This document shows positions 47,302 to 59,529 of a stretch of 64,000 nucleotides of DNA, piece after piece. The notes beneath the pieces were generated by a model, which searched no databases, was not told the origin of the DNA, and saw nothing but the letters and a program-made list of their open reading frames with translations. A program made the position numbers and the translations under genes. The first letter of the stretch is position 1, and each line of letters begins with the position of its first letter. Location of the stretch: positions 45,001 through 109,000 of the forward strand of contig JANUWF010002273.1 of NCBI GenBank assembly GCA_026120185.1, written 5' to 3'. This DNA is from Voacanga thouarsii (lineage: Eukaryota > Streptophyta > Magnoliopsida > Gentianales > Apocynaceae).

Positions 47302-48630
47302 TTGTTCTATATCTACTTAACCATGATAAGGTAAAAAATGTCTTGGTCTATAAAATTATAAATTCTTATATAAGATAATAATATACATATATTAATAAAT
47401 TTGTAATTTTAATGCACTAACAAATAATATAGTAGTTGGGATGGTAAGGCACTATGGACATTTTATTTTTCATTGATATTCTAAACATTATAATCTTTTT
47501 ATAAATTTTAATTGGTATTAATAATATTATTTTAATATTACTCCATGATTTATTTATTCTTATTTCTCTAATATTCAAAAATATTATTTATTTATTCTTA
47601 TTTCTCTAATACTGTAAACATTATATTTTTTTAATCTTTTTAAATAATTTGACTAAGAGTATGTTAGATAATTTTATTCATAAAAATTCTTATCCTTAGA
47701 ATTATATTATATATATATATATATATTTAAAAAGATATTTATGAAATAATTACAATCAAGGGGGAAAAATGAATGAGAAATTAAGAATGACATTGTAAAG
47801 CGACATGGATATAAGTTTGTTTCTCAAACCATTAAAAGTCTTGAGAGACACGAGCAAAAAATGCTTGGTTTATAAACTTATATCCTTAAAGTAATTACTT
47901 ATTTTAAAATTATGTTGTCATTTGTAAATTATGATTGTATTGTATCTCATACTACAATTCGAATTTTATTTATCTCAAATTAATATTTTAACTTTAAATT
48001 TTTTTCTCACAGAGATAAGATACAAAATAGAATACAAATGGTAATAATATAAGATTATACTATAATTTAAGATGACAATGGTAAATTTGAAAAAAATATA
48101 AATATTTGTGTGATTAAAAGTTTGTTCAACATTAAGTATATGTTTTGTTAGTAATAGAATAAAGTTGAACTTATTCGAAATACAACTTCGTTCAAGATTG
48201 ATTAATATTTGTTGGATTAGTAATTGAACCTACCTAAACTTATTTGCAAATGTTTAATTTCATTCGCTTATTAATATAATATATCTCACATTAACAAACA
48301 AATATATATTCTTTTTATATTAAATCTTGATATTAGTAGTACTTATTTAGAATTTATTTAAATTTATTTTTTTCTGCTAAAAAAATATAAATTATTATTT
48401 TTATAAAATTTCAAAATTTATTTTGTTGGGCCAAAATTGGGACCCCATATCTCTAGTTTCTCGTTGGGCCAAAGCTGGACTCCCGCATCCCCGATTTCCC
48501 ACTAAATCAGAACCGAAAATTATTTTGTCCCCGGTGGGATTCCCGCCTTTCTCCGTATCGAGAACGAGAATACAGGAAGAATACGAGGACAGGGCCGAGA
48601 TTTCTAGTCTCTGACTCGATTGCCATCCCT
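46875..48630. mobile_element. hAT-like non-autonomous element carrying AT and GT microsatellites
   Basis: The termini 'TTAGGAATGATAAT' (left) and, reverse complemented, 'AGGGATGGCAAT' (right) resemble the TAGGGATGGCAAT start of many plant hAT elements. GC-rich subterminal stretches lie at 46955-47065 and 48420-48610. Flanking octamers ACCTCAAA (46867-46874) and ACCTGAAA (48631-48638) agree at 7 of 8 positions, the size of a hAT target duplication. No transposase is present. Confidence 0.45.
47060..47300. repeat. AT-rich repeat followed by a long (GT)n microsatellite
   Basis: An AT-rich, TATA-like run is followed by about 34 uninterrupted TG units (47232-47300). Confidence 0.95.
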
Positions 48631-48638
48631 ACCTGAAA

Positions 48639-50628
48639 CCTAAGATATCAACAAAATTAACAGCTCTTTCCCTCTCTAGGTTTGATATTGCAATGGATTA
48701 AACTTAGAAGTTGCAATTTGGTAGGACCAACTCATGATGCTTTTGAGAAATCCTATACTTTGGGAGAGAGAGAAGAGTCAACAGAATGGACATAGATAAG
48801 TCTATCCATTCCTCAATTTTTTCCCCCCAGTTTAGAAGTAAATGTGAAGCCTCCATGCAACAGCCACAAAGAGGAAAAGGATGCATAAGATCATGAAAGG
48901 CCTTGAATGATAAAAGCCAAATTTAGTTCCGATAGCGTTCAGAAAAGGGCATTTCACGTCTTATCTGACCATTCAAGAATCATCAAGAAAGTCAAATATT
49001 CATTTTTCATGCCTTCTCCTTTGTGATCAAGAAGATCCTATCTAGTTATAGAATGACAAGAAGCATACAACTTCCTTTGAAAGTGAAACTATATTGATCA
49101 AGATTAGCATCCACAAAAGAACTAAAAGATATGTCTTTATATATATTATTCATAATTCATGATCATCATTATTTTTTATTAATATATGCCATCACTTATG
49201 AATAAAGAAGGTACACATATATGGATCTTTAAATAGATATAATTAATTTTGAGCGTATTATTTAAAAGAATATAAGTTTTTTTTTAACTCTAAAAAACAG
49301 AAATGACAAAATTACTGTCACTATATTGCCACGCCCATGACTGCAATTTGGCTTAAGAAAGTAGTCTCTTTCACTATATTCTTGTGATTATTGTGGCGCA
49401 AATTTTATTTTTGTTTAGCATAACTTTAGCTGAAGTCCTGGTAAACACGTTCTGCCCCCAAAAGCCCCCAAGAATCGAGAGAAATAAACACCAGAAACGC
49501 AAGCAAAGAAGAGAATTTGGTGACCTGTGAATGGCCACGGGCCAAATAATTCGATATCGTGGTCCAAATTAAGGGATGGTGGTCCTCCATGAAACTTCTC
49601 CAAGTTCTTCTCTGCCATTCAGCTCCATATTTAGTGGTCCTTAATCTGAATAATTATGTGAATTGGTTCTTTTTTTTTTCCCCCTTTCTTTTGGTTAGAT
49701 GAGTAGTACTGATAAAATCAATTAACAAACTAAATATATAATATTATTCTCATTTTTAACTGGGAAAGATTTGGAATTCAATTCTTCTCACCATATGTTA
49801 TAACGTCATGCATTCAACTAACACACGACAAGACCATCTGAAAACGTGTCAATATATGTTCACACTAACCTAATAAATGATTCCACTTCTTTAGAAAATT
49901 TTGTACTTAGCAAAAAACTTATGTAGAATTAAAATTTTGTAGAAACATGTGTACATTTACGTTATCTGCTTAAAAAATTTAAATATTAATTGATGGTATG
50001 CTTGTGAAAGAACTTTTTACAATAGTATTGGCACTGTGACTATAAAATATCTTCAAGTTTATTTAGATTGGAGAAAAAATTATAACTTACCTATGTATAA
50101 AATAAATGAGCAGAATTAAGTATTTTATACTGAATTTCCACTTTATTTTTAACGTCAAGAATGATCAGAAAGGCTGGGCAAAAGTGAAAATTGATGCAAA
50201 GGCAAGAATAAGAAGGTATTTTTGGTATAGATAGATATGAATAAGAAAAGGTTTATAGGGGTTTTCTTTCTTAAGAAGTGTTCTTATGGAAGAGGAAAGG
50301 AACTGATCCATAAACAGTCTCTCAAAAGGGAAGATTTATCATCCACTCATTGTTAGAAAATTCTGGCCCAAGAAAGAAAAAGAATCATTGGCATCGAAAC
50401 TTGCTCGACCAAATTAAGATAAAAAGAAAAATCCGCAACAAAGTGTTCTTTGCTACTATCTTTCTAGGATTCGTTAAAACTCTTTTTATGAAAAAAAATT
50501 AGAATGATTAATTAACTAATTCTTCAGAACTTGCTTAGAGCCCGATTGGATTTTGTAGACTCATAAAAAAATATTGTTCAACAACTTGAAATCATTATGT
50601 GATGGGATTCATATGTTGAGGTTATGGG
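48639..50628. other. Intergenic; one possible small hypothetical frame
   Basis: At 49618-49415 on the minus strand an ATG-initiated frame of 67 codons ('MAEKNLEKFHGG' start) is noticeably less AT-rich than its surroundings. I do not recognise it and it may be chance or a relic exon. The rest is AT-rich and featureless. Confidence 0.25.
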
Positions 50629-50691
50629 TAGGTGATAAAGTAATCACACTCTAATATATATATATATATATAGGTGATAAAGTAATCACAC

Positions 50692-50730
<39 letters not shown>
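50629..50730. repeat. 42-bp tandem duplication with (AT)n
   Basis: 'TAGGTGATAAAGTAATCACA' with its trailing AT run starts at 50629 and again at 50671. The second copy continues into a longer (AT)n. Confidence 0.9.
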
Positions 50731-50733
<3 letters not shown>

Positions 50734-51838
50734 AAAATTAAGGGGTATGTTGTTAATTTGTGAATTTTGTAAAATTTTCAAACACAAACCTTTCAAATAT
50801 TGAAACAACTCATGTATTATATGTTTGAATGATTCTTGCCATATTTAAGTGCAAGCTAAGAAGTTCCTTATTCAAGTTGTTCTTGTATTGAAAGACGTTT
50901 ACTGAATTATATCCCTTGTTTATATTTATTTAGTAAAATTTTTATTTCTAGTTTGATTTATATTTTGCTCCATTTCATTATTAAATATTCTTATACATAC
51001 TTTCTTTTATTTGTATTATTATTAGAAGGCCTTTTTTGGTTTAAATATAATTTAAGATTATTAATTATTTTGTTAAAGAGTAATTTCTATAATAGCAAAT
51101 CGTTCAAATCAAATCAAATCAAACAGTAGAAACCGAGCCCAATAATTTAATATTTCAAATGGTTTAATTTGATTTAAGATTTTTTAAATCAAAGTAATTA
51201 GTTTAGTTTGAAAAATGGCTAAATCACACCATTAATACCACGAAATCTAGGACCTATCATATGTATATATGTATTGGATTTTGACAATTCTCAAATTCAA
51301 TTTGCATTTATGTAGGTTAAAATGTGAAATAAAAGGGGAAAAGAAATGCAAAGGTGAATGATCAATTTATAATTAGAAGATGTCAAGAAAAAGACAATGT
51401 GTAGGAGGAAAAAAAGCCATCAATGATATGACTGATTAACCAAATTCTGTTAGTCTAAAAATTGATTAAGAGATACAGAGGAAAAAATAAATTAAGCAAA
51501 TATTTTTCTCTCCTCTACTCTTTCCCTTTTCCATTCATTTTCTTCTTTATACTAAAACAAAGGACAAACTAAAAGTAAATAATTCATGCTCCTCTTCTCC
51601 CCTCCCGCCCTCCACGATCCAAATTATGTTACAACTTTTAGACTGAATTTAACAAGTTGGTTAGAATTTTCATATTAAAAGAAAATTTTCAGAATTTCTC
51701 AAATTTTGAGATATATGCGTAATTTGATTTGTCAATCTCTTGTGATATTGTTAAACTTTTTCTGTTAAGGTTGCATTAGTTTCACAAACAGTAAATAAAA
51801 TATTCAATAGATACAACAAATTGCTAATGTAGTCTAGC
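50731..51838. other. Intergenic, AT-rich
   Basis: Includes a short (AAATC)n run near 51103-51122. No gene recognised. Confidence 0.5.
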
Positions 51839-52806
51839 TGTCAACAAACTTACGTTTGTAGGTCTTAAAAAGTAAAAAGATCTACTAAAACTTTAACAAA
51901 GTTACAAGAAATATACTTATCTCAATTATCAAGTGATACTTAGTAGATTCTAATAGAACACCATGCTAATGATCTTTGTCAAACTCCTAAAGGCCTTTGT
52001 TTGGCCTAACTACCTTCAACATTCTTTGCTTCAGTACAACAGTACTTCGTTAACACACAAGAAACTTTTTCACCAAAAAGGTTGTTCCTTTTGAAGAAAA
52101 ATTATTTTTCTTCTAGAGAATATGATATAGTTGCAGCAGTTAATTTGAATCAAGAAGTATATTTTGACAAAGTGATCCAGTAAGACTTTCACGAAGGAGT
52201 ATGTTTCAAGAACTCTTAGAATATATGCATGAATTCCCTCACTCTATTTCTCAACCAACTCAGTAATTAATCTAACTCAATTTTGTGCTTCTTCACTCTT
52301 TTATCATCAATAGCTCTTGGTCATTTTTATACATTGTAATAGAGTGTTTATTTTCTTGTTGAATTAGGAATCTACTTAAAGATTTTTCTTTGAAAATTTT
52401 TAATCTTTGCAGTTCCAATCTTACTTGGACTCCATGTCTTCATGAATAAAATCTTCATTGTATTTTCACTAAGATTCTTACTAAATTTTCTAGAATTCTT
52501 TTTCTAATCTAGCTCCAATAAATTGAGCATTAAACAATGACAATCATATTTAAGTAATTTCCACATCTTTAGTATTATCAACAATTCTTGTTATAGATGC
52601 GTGTCAAACTCCAATATTGACAATTACAATAATAATCTCCCCCTTCTGCATTGTTTAATGCAAAATCATAGTCTACTGAGTCTTCATCATAACATAAGTC
52701 TCCAATAGCAACATAAGGACTTCAAGCAGATTAAATTCTTCAAGAAGTAGAAATAAGCATTCAAAAATAATACTAGGAATGCAACACCTTGACCTTAATT
52801 ACTATT
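51839..52806 (-). mobile_element. Truncated LTR retrotransposon: one LTR, polypurine tract and adjoining internal tail
   Basis: 51839-52622 starts TGTCAA and ends TTGACA (six-base perfect terminal repeats). On the minus strand a polypurine stretch 'AGAAGGGGGAGA' (52647-52636) lies just upstream, as in a 3' LTR. The following 180 bp look like internal 3' sequence, ending at a poly(A)-like run (52810-52826). No gag or pol is attached. The LTR ends are by inspection only. Confidence 0.4.
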
Positions 52807-52826
52807 ACCAAAAAAAAAAAAAAAAA

Positions 52827-54974
52827 CAAAAAGTTCAAATTGTTTAGGCCAACAAATGGCAATTCTCCCACTAGCTAAGACCTAGCCAAGCAAATAGAAA
52901 TATTAACTAGTAAAGACTTCGAAGTTTGTTAGAGTGATAGATGGCAAACAACAATAATACTGCCCCTGACAACAATAGCAACCAATGACCAAAGCCCAAC
53001 AACCCAACATAAACAAAAGTGCTAACATAACAAAACCCGACAAACACTATTTTCCCATTTTTGTATTAAACACACATTAAAAGCCATCACCAGGAGCAAG
53101 TAAAAAAGCATTAGTTGTGAAGGTTTAAAATGGCAAAAATCATCAAAACGAAAACATGTTAGGAAAACAAAAAATTTACCTCTATGATTGAATGGTCCTC
53201 TTCGCACTGGTGTAGCAGTCTATACAAGGATACTTGAGGCTATTGGATCACATCATTGCAAATGTCTACTGCATCTCATTCACGCCAAACCTTTGATTTT
53301 CCGAAATGGTGCCCGTAGCACAGTCGATAAAAGCTTAAAGAAATGGGTTTGCAATACGTTTTTCTTCTCTATGAAAGTTTCACAGACCTTTGTTTCTGTG
53401 AATTGGGTCTCTTATTTGAACGATTTTGTTTTTTGTGTTTCCTCAATGAAAAAGCCAAGCCATTATAGCTTCATTTCCTTTTTCATTTACACACCCTAAG
53501 AGAGTGGCCACTTGCGTGAAAACAAAAAGCTCAATGCTTTCTATTATCCTTCACGCATAACAACACGGGATCTATTCCGTGTTGTTTTTTTAATTAATTA
53601 ATTAATTAATAATTTTTAAAATTTTATTTTACCCTTGATCTTATTCATTGGGTCAAATAAAATTATTTACTCTTGGGCTTGAACATCCATAAATAATAAA
53701 TCTTAATTATTTATTTTCTGGCCTTTATGAAATAGCTCAATAAATAATTACAAGCCTAAAATAGACCATATAAAATATCAAGCTTTTTATCTAGTTTTAT
53801 ATCTAGATTAATTTTTAAATTATTCAATCTGAGCCTTGGACCCTAAATAATTAATTAACCGATTAAACTAGATAAAATAAATACTCTCTTTCGGGCTTTT
53901 TATTTTATTCTAATTCAATAATAAATTAGACTAATAAAATAAAATAAAACCATATTTATCAAGACTAATTCCTTAACCTAAATCTTTCATAACTTAAGGG
54001 TCATTCCTGGGACCAAAAGGCACATCGCCTTGGCTACTAAAATGACGAAAGTACCACTACTATATAAATAGTTATATTTTACATTTTAAATATTTTCTAA
54101 TATTACCATAAGAAAATATTAACCCGAAGGACAATACTGCGTTAGCAAAGTCTTCGACTTACAGGTATAATGACTAAAATACCCATCTACGCATCGTGTG
54201 CATTTAGAGAGGAAGAGTGTACTAACACCTCTCTAATAGACATCTACCATCCTTAGACCTCTAGTCTAATGATCCACGATTCCTGAAATATTTTCACTTT
54301 TCAAGGGAGCTACCCTAAAGTAAACATCCAAGTCACGTTTCCCAGGGCCCTAGATAATTAGGTAATTTGAACAGTCACAAGGGGTAATATAGCGTAGAAA
54401 CTATCCTGTACAAGTCTGTCTTAACTAATTAGTCATATATACCCAACATACAAGTATATTGGTTTTGTGAAAGAACCTCAATTATAATATATCAAAGTAT
54501 ATGCTTCTAACTTTGTCAGACTATTAACTCATACTCAAGCGGTAGAGTATTAGTCTACGCTATAGCAGTAATACTTTGGGTTTTTTTAAAATAGTACTTT
54601 TAGAAATCACTATTACAGTTCTTATTCTACGTATTTGAAATACGCTTATGCTATGAAGTGAGTGGACTACTCACTAGCTAAAGGTAAGCCATTCCCTATT
54701 TAGAATTCATAACACAATAACCTATACATGATGAGATTCTCATTTTCATTAATCGGTTAAAAACAAACATTTATATGTTACGTAATCTGTGATCCATACC
54801 TTACTGTGAAATACCACTATTCACATAGATCACTTACTTAAATATAATGGGTCATTTTTAACCGAAAATCGTGCACAAATAAAATATAAATTCACAAACA
54901 AATTTTGAGAATAAATTTTTTTATTAATAAATTTGACAATTACATAAGATAAACTAGTCTAGAGGGCATATATT
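52827..54974 (-). mobile_element. LTR-like sequence downstream of the copia gag fragment (tentative)
   Basis: On the minus strand the DNA following the gag fragment begins 'TTAGAATATATGCCCTC', which resembles the start of known copia LTRs. It continues AT-rich to a hairpin-like 'AACACGG...CCGTGTT' at about 53561-53587. A frame on the plus strand at 53188-53499 has no recognisable product. Borders unknown. Confidence 0.3.
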
Positions 54975-55500
54975 CTAACTGGTCAAATGGTCAAAAGAGC
55001 CCGACAGAGATTCAAGAATCATATCCACTTGGCTTTTGAGGTCAATAACAGCCCTTAAGACTTTCGCTTCCTCGAAAGCAGCAATCATTTTGAGTATATG
55101 CTCCCTGACTGATGCTCCTTCAGCCATCTTAGCGTTTATGATCTTCCTAAGAGCTTCCTGCCTTACGGGCCGGCTCTTATCGGTGAATATCGTGGCTAAT
55201 GATTGGCTAATATCGTATGCAGTGGCCATGTGCTTGTGTTTTAACTGGAGCACATTAGATATGAAGGCCAACATGTAGCATCGAGCTATTTTGTTGGCCT
55301 TCTTCCATGCTTTCTTAGCCTCGCGCTTGTCAGCAGTGGAATCCTCCTCGACAACATGGCAGGTTTTAAAGAGGACATACTTATACTCCTCAGTAGTGAG
55401 TATTATGTCTAAATTCCTTTTTCAGTCCACATAATTTGGACCCGTTAGCTTATTCTCACGGAGAATAACGGCCAAAGGACTAAAAGAACCTCCACCAACT
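54975..55500 (-). pseudogene. Copia gag (UBN2-type) fragment
   Basis: The minus strand reads an N-terminal 'LTGPNYVDWKRNLDI' near 55460 and 'EEYKYVLFKTCH'. After a possible frame change come 'YMLAFISNVLQLKH' and 'AKMAEGASVREHILKM', ending at a stop at 54975. These are gag words of a large plant copia group. Pol is entirely missing; the fragment leads straight into LTR-like sequence. Confidence 0.65.
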
Positions 55501-57030
55501 ATTTTTGAAATATCGAAAATAAAAGAAAATTCAGTTTGTGAAAAAACAAAATAATTTCTGACTTTATCCTCATATTAAATTCGATAATAGTTAACCCTAT
55601 AACTATTATCTTTAATATGATTAATTTGGCTCTTAGAAAAACTGACATAGTTTCTTGGAAAGATTAGCAATTTTCTAAGCTAAGTGTATTAACCGCCACA
55701 AATTAATTTTCCTTCTAGGTAATGATCTAGAAGATAATTTCATCGTAGGATAATTGTTTCTTCTCATTTCCTATGGACATTCTTCGCACTATAACCCATA
55801 AAAATAAGAGTTTTTAAAATAAGGGTTTTTTTGAAAAATATATTCTGAAAATTTCAATTAAGTTTTTTTTAACTCAAAATAAAATATTTAAACCCATAAA
55901 AATTTCTATGTTAAGGTTTATACAATTTGAGAAAATTTTTCATGGATTAATTTTATTTAAATTAATAAACTTAATAATTTCAAAATTTTCCAATAAAACT
56001 TTCGAGAGATTTTGATCTCAAATTTAATTTGACAAAAATAATTTTTTTTGTTAAAATTCAATCAAAATGGTTTTCTATTTTAATTCAAAAAAATATCTAA
56101 ATCCAATACATTTTCTATGTCAAGAATAAAATCTTTTGAGAAAATATTCAAGAATTAATTTTTGTTCGAATTAAAATTAACTATTTGATTTAAGAAAAAT
56201 ATTTTTCTTTTTCAAAATTTCCAAAGACTTTGGTCTTTGAGAAAACAGGCATATAGGGTATAAAAAGAAATAAGCATGCTAGAAAACTATAAACGTTTTT
56301 ATACTTTTCTACTTTTTTAATCTAAGTGTCCAAATAATAAGATTAAACACATTAATTAATCAATGGTCTTGTTTAATCCTAAAATTTCCTTTACTATTAT
56401 TTTTCATGCAAAATATTCAAAGAATATTAACCATTACAATAAAAATAATTTCTCCTAGTATGGGACCAATTTTTTTTTTTTTTTCGGATCGGGTCGAGTG
56501 CACCCGCCATACTGGATCACGGCCCATGGAAAAACCCACGGGCCGGATCTGGGAGGGTGGGCCTGGCCCGTGCTCACCCCAGATGCGTGGTCAAAATTGT
56601 TGATCGCGCAGCGGAAGTTTTGCAATTGCAACTTCCTCGTTGATGGCTTCAGCAAGGAAGCCTTCCTCGCTGGGATGAGCCGCGCACAGCTAGGAGTCAT
56701 GGCTCAATGGCTCCTCTCACATCCAGATGCAGCTCAGCTCGGCTGGATTACACAGTACTTTCTTCTCCAAAATTTCTTTTGCGTACTGGTTTCAATTTTT
56801 TTTTCCATTTTCATTCAAAACTCATCCAAACAACCGCCTATACCCTTAAAAACACTGGGCTTACACGATATCTATGAAAACAAGTAAAATACATTGTTCC
56901 TATGCTTCTACTCGCGAAGTTTACAGTGAAACTACCCATATCAGTAAACACGAAGGATTACAGATTTCAACCAAAACAAATATTTTCTTATTTTAGTTAA
57001 GCCTAACATGCTTCCTACATTTGCCAAACT
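55501..57030 (-). other. Leader/internal region of the copia remnant, with a GC-rich insert
   Basis: AT-rich without coding sense except a sharply GC-richer patch at 56476-56770. The patch holds 'GATCGCGCAGCGGAAG', similar to 'ATGGCGCAGCGGAAAA' at about 57083 in the LTR below, so it may be a nested LTR piece. A 129-codon plus-strand frame here (56498-56887) is not recognised. Confidence 0.3.
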
Positions 57031-57046
57031 ATGGCTCTGATATCAA
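57031..57046 (-). promoter_or_regulatory. tRNA-Met primer-binding site of the copia remnant
   Basis: The minus strand reads 'TTGATATCAGAGCCAT', close to the plant copia TGGTATCAGAGC site, immediately inside the proposed LTR end (CA at 57049-57048). Confidence 0.6.
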
Positions 57047-57047
57047 T

Positions 57048-58169
57048 TGAAGGCTTTGTTGGGTATTTCTCACATATCATATATGGCGCAGCGGAAAAAT
57101 AAAACGAGATACCATCCCAGGAACCGTATATGTGTGGAAAACAAGATATAAAGAGAACAAAGGTAGCAGCTTTTTTCCTTTATTCGATCGTGTGGAAAAC
57201 AAAATTTTCTTTCTTCAAGTCGAGGCATGATCCAGCCTTCTTGATCAAATACCACGAGAGTTTAATGTCCAACCACTATAATCACAATGTGTGATTATCT
57301 CTAATAGAAATCCACATAGAGGATACACTCAAGCACGAAGTTTTCTGTGCTAGTAGAAAAACTGAGTGGCGGCTAGGGTTGTTTGCTTCAAGAGCAACGA
57401 CAGCGAGAGAGAAGAAGAGAAGGTTGTATTGCTACGGTTGGAGTTTTCGTGTCTTATACTTAGCTAGGGTATTGTGTGTTATTTCTCCTATATAACACGA
57501 AATCCTGCTAAAAAAATACTTCAATCTCAGAATTCTAAAATAGTTAGAATTCCCTAATTGTAATTGGAAACATCAAGTTCTCACAATTACAATTTGGACC
57601 ATTAATTATAACTAATTATAATTTGGCCAAAACAACTTCTCTTTCTCGCAATTAACCCCACTATGTTATCAAATAACATCTTGAGTATATAATACTCTAT
57701 TGTGTGTGACCTATTAGGTTTCCCAATTAATTGGTAGCGAATACGAATTAATGCAAATATCTTTAAGATTAATAATCCATAATTAATTAGAACTAATCCT
57801 AATAATTCTAATCAGGATTGATTTATTAATTCATCAATTAATAAACCCATATTCTCAAATTATAAGCAGTATCTAGCAACATATCATGACCACCCAAGAG
57901 TCTAGGAAGTCAAGTGGCTTGACATAAACTCTTTAATAACAAATTACAATACAATTAACTTCTTCACCATACAATATCTCATTCAATTTGAAGTACGGAA
58001 TTAGTGCTAACTCCGTCCAGAATTAATTCTGGCCCGAATACAATAGTACTTGTACAAGAACCCACAACTCTAGATGTGTATCAATTGGAACTATTTTCAA
58101 TACACAGTCGCTTTGGTCAAGGACTTCTTGAGTAGTAATTCCTACAACTGACCGTGAGATATTTGTCCC
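57048..58169 (-). repeat. 5' LTR of the copia remnant (right end uncertain)
   Basis: Starts 'TGAAGGCTTTGTTGGGTATT' on the plus strand next to the primer-binding site and runs to the hAT-like terminus at 58170. The far LTR end is not clearly visible and may be interrupted by that element. Confidence 0.45.
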
Positions 58170-58400
58170 CAGGGCTACAAACGAGCCAAATCGAGTCGAG
58201 TTATGACTTGTCGAGATCGAGTTAGTATGAAATTTGTAAAGGCTCGAACTCGGCTCGAACTCGTTCGAACAAAAAATTTTATATTAGAACTCGGCTCGAT
58301 TCATTTTTAGTATTACTCGAACGCGGCTTGGGTATGCTCGAATACTGTTCAAGCTTTCTCGAGCCAAGCTCGAGCTCGAATTATAAATTAAAATTGATAT
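58170..58400. mobile_element. hAT terminal region
   Basis: 'CAGGGCTACAAACGAGCCAA' followed by many GGCTCGA/CTCGAAC words is a typical plant hAT end. It borders the transposase gene below. A matching opposite end is not visible beyond 61570. Confidence 0.55.
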
Positions 58401-59529
58401 TTTTAATTAAAGTAATTCCTTTAACAGTTACTAAAAAGCTTTAAAAAATTGAATTTTTAATCCTTTCAACTTCAATTTTATAAAATATTATAATACAAAT
58501 CCAAACTAGAATCTATATTACATAGATGATCAGATTAATTTTTTTTAAAAAAAGATGATCAATGTCTTTTTCTTTTAAACTGAACTATTCCACAGCCAAC
58601 CACCAAGATATAATCAAAAAAGCCAAAAAACATTCCTGCCATTCAATCTTTTCTTTTCTATAAGTTCAACAGCTTTTGCAACTGTATACGGATATGCCCC
58701 ACAAATTTGAACACAAAAAATGTCCTTAGATGAATGGTGCCTTAGCAATGTCCACTCTGAAGCTTGGCTCTGTTTGATATATATAAGCATAGTATGTTAT
58801 CAACAATTAACACCAAAAGAGGGAAAAAAATTTGAAACATGAGCTGTAATTTATGAAGCAGAAATATCTGAAGCAAATCTAAACTATTAATAAGTAAACT
58901 GATAATATGATCCTACTGCGGTAGTATAATAGTAGAAACCGAATTTCTAATCTCATTTGTAAAGCATAGAGACCACACAATTCCAATACTTTTTTAAAAA
59001 GATCTCTCTTTACATGCTTCCATTCAAAGAGATGCACTAATATCAAACAATCACCAATCTTGTGCATAACCAATGCACTACTTGTGAATGGTTTGTTAAT
59101 TATTATACAGGGAGATCAAACATAACAAAAGCCTATATTTCATGGGACCACTGAGCATCAAAAGTCAGAGTCACTACTCCAACTGGGAAGCTGCAGTTGG
59201 AAAAAACTACATATAGATATATATGAGGGAAGCTGCAGCACACTAAATATTGTATAACTACAATACTCTTGTGAACAACACAAACAGCTTGGAAAAAACT
59301 ATATATATATATATATACACATACATACATACCTCCTTTACAAACCTTGTCAATCCATTAGGGAAGGTTAGGTAGCAAAATCTCTTTTGGAACTTTCTCT
59401 TTCTGAAAACAAAGAAGTGAATTAGTCTAACTAAAATATTAATTAAGAAGTGATATCATGATTTGTAAAATAAAACTTTGTATTTTTTTTTCTTAATTCC
59501 ATGAATATGGCGGCACCAAGCTCCTGCAC

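Noticed and set aside
48650..49060. microRNA or trans-acting siRNA precursor
   Set aside because: A weak resemblance to known target words was checked by eye; no matching mature sequence or stable arm pairing was found.
49415..49618. Small gene starting MAEKNLEKF
   Set aside because: Listed only as a possible frame; no family recognised, no splice partner or promoter evident.
56498..56887. 129-codon plus-strand frame in the GC-rich patch
   Set aside because: It is embedded in retroelement debris and resembles no family; the patch is better explained as a nested LTR piece.
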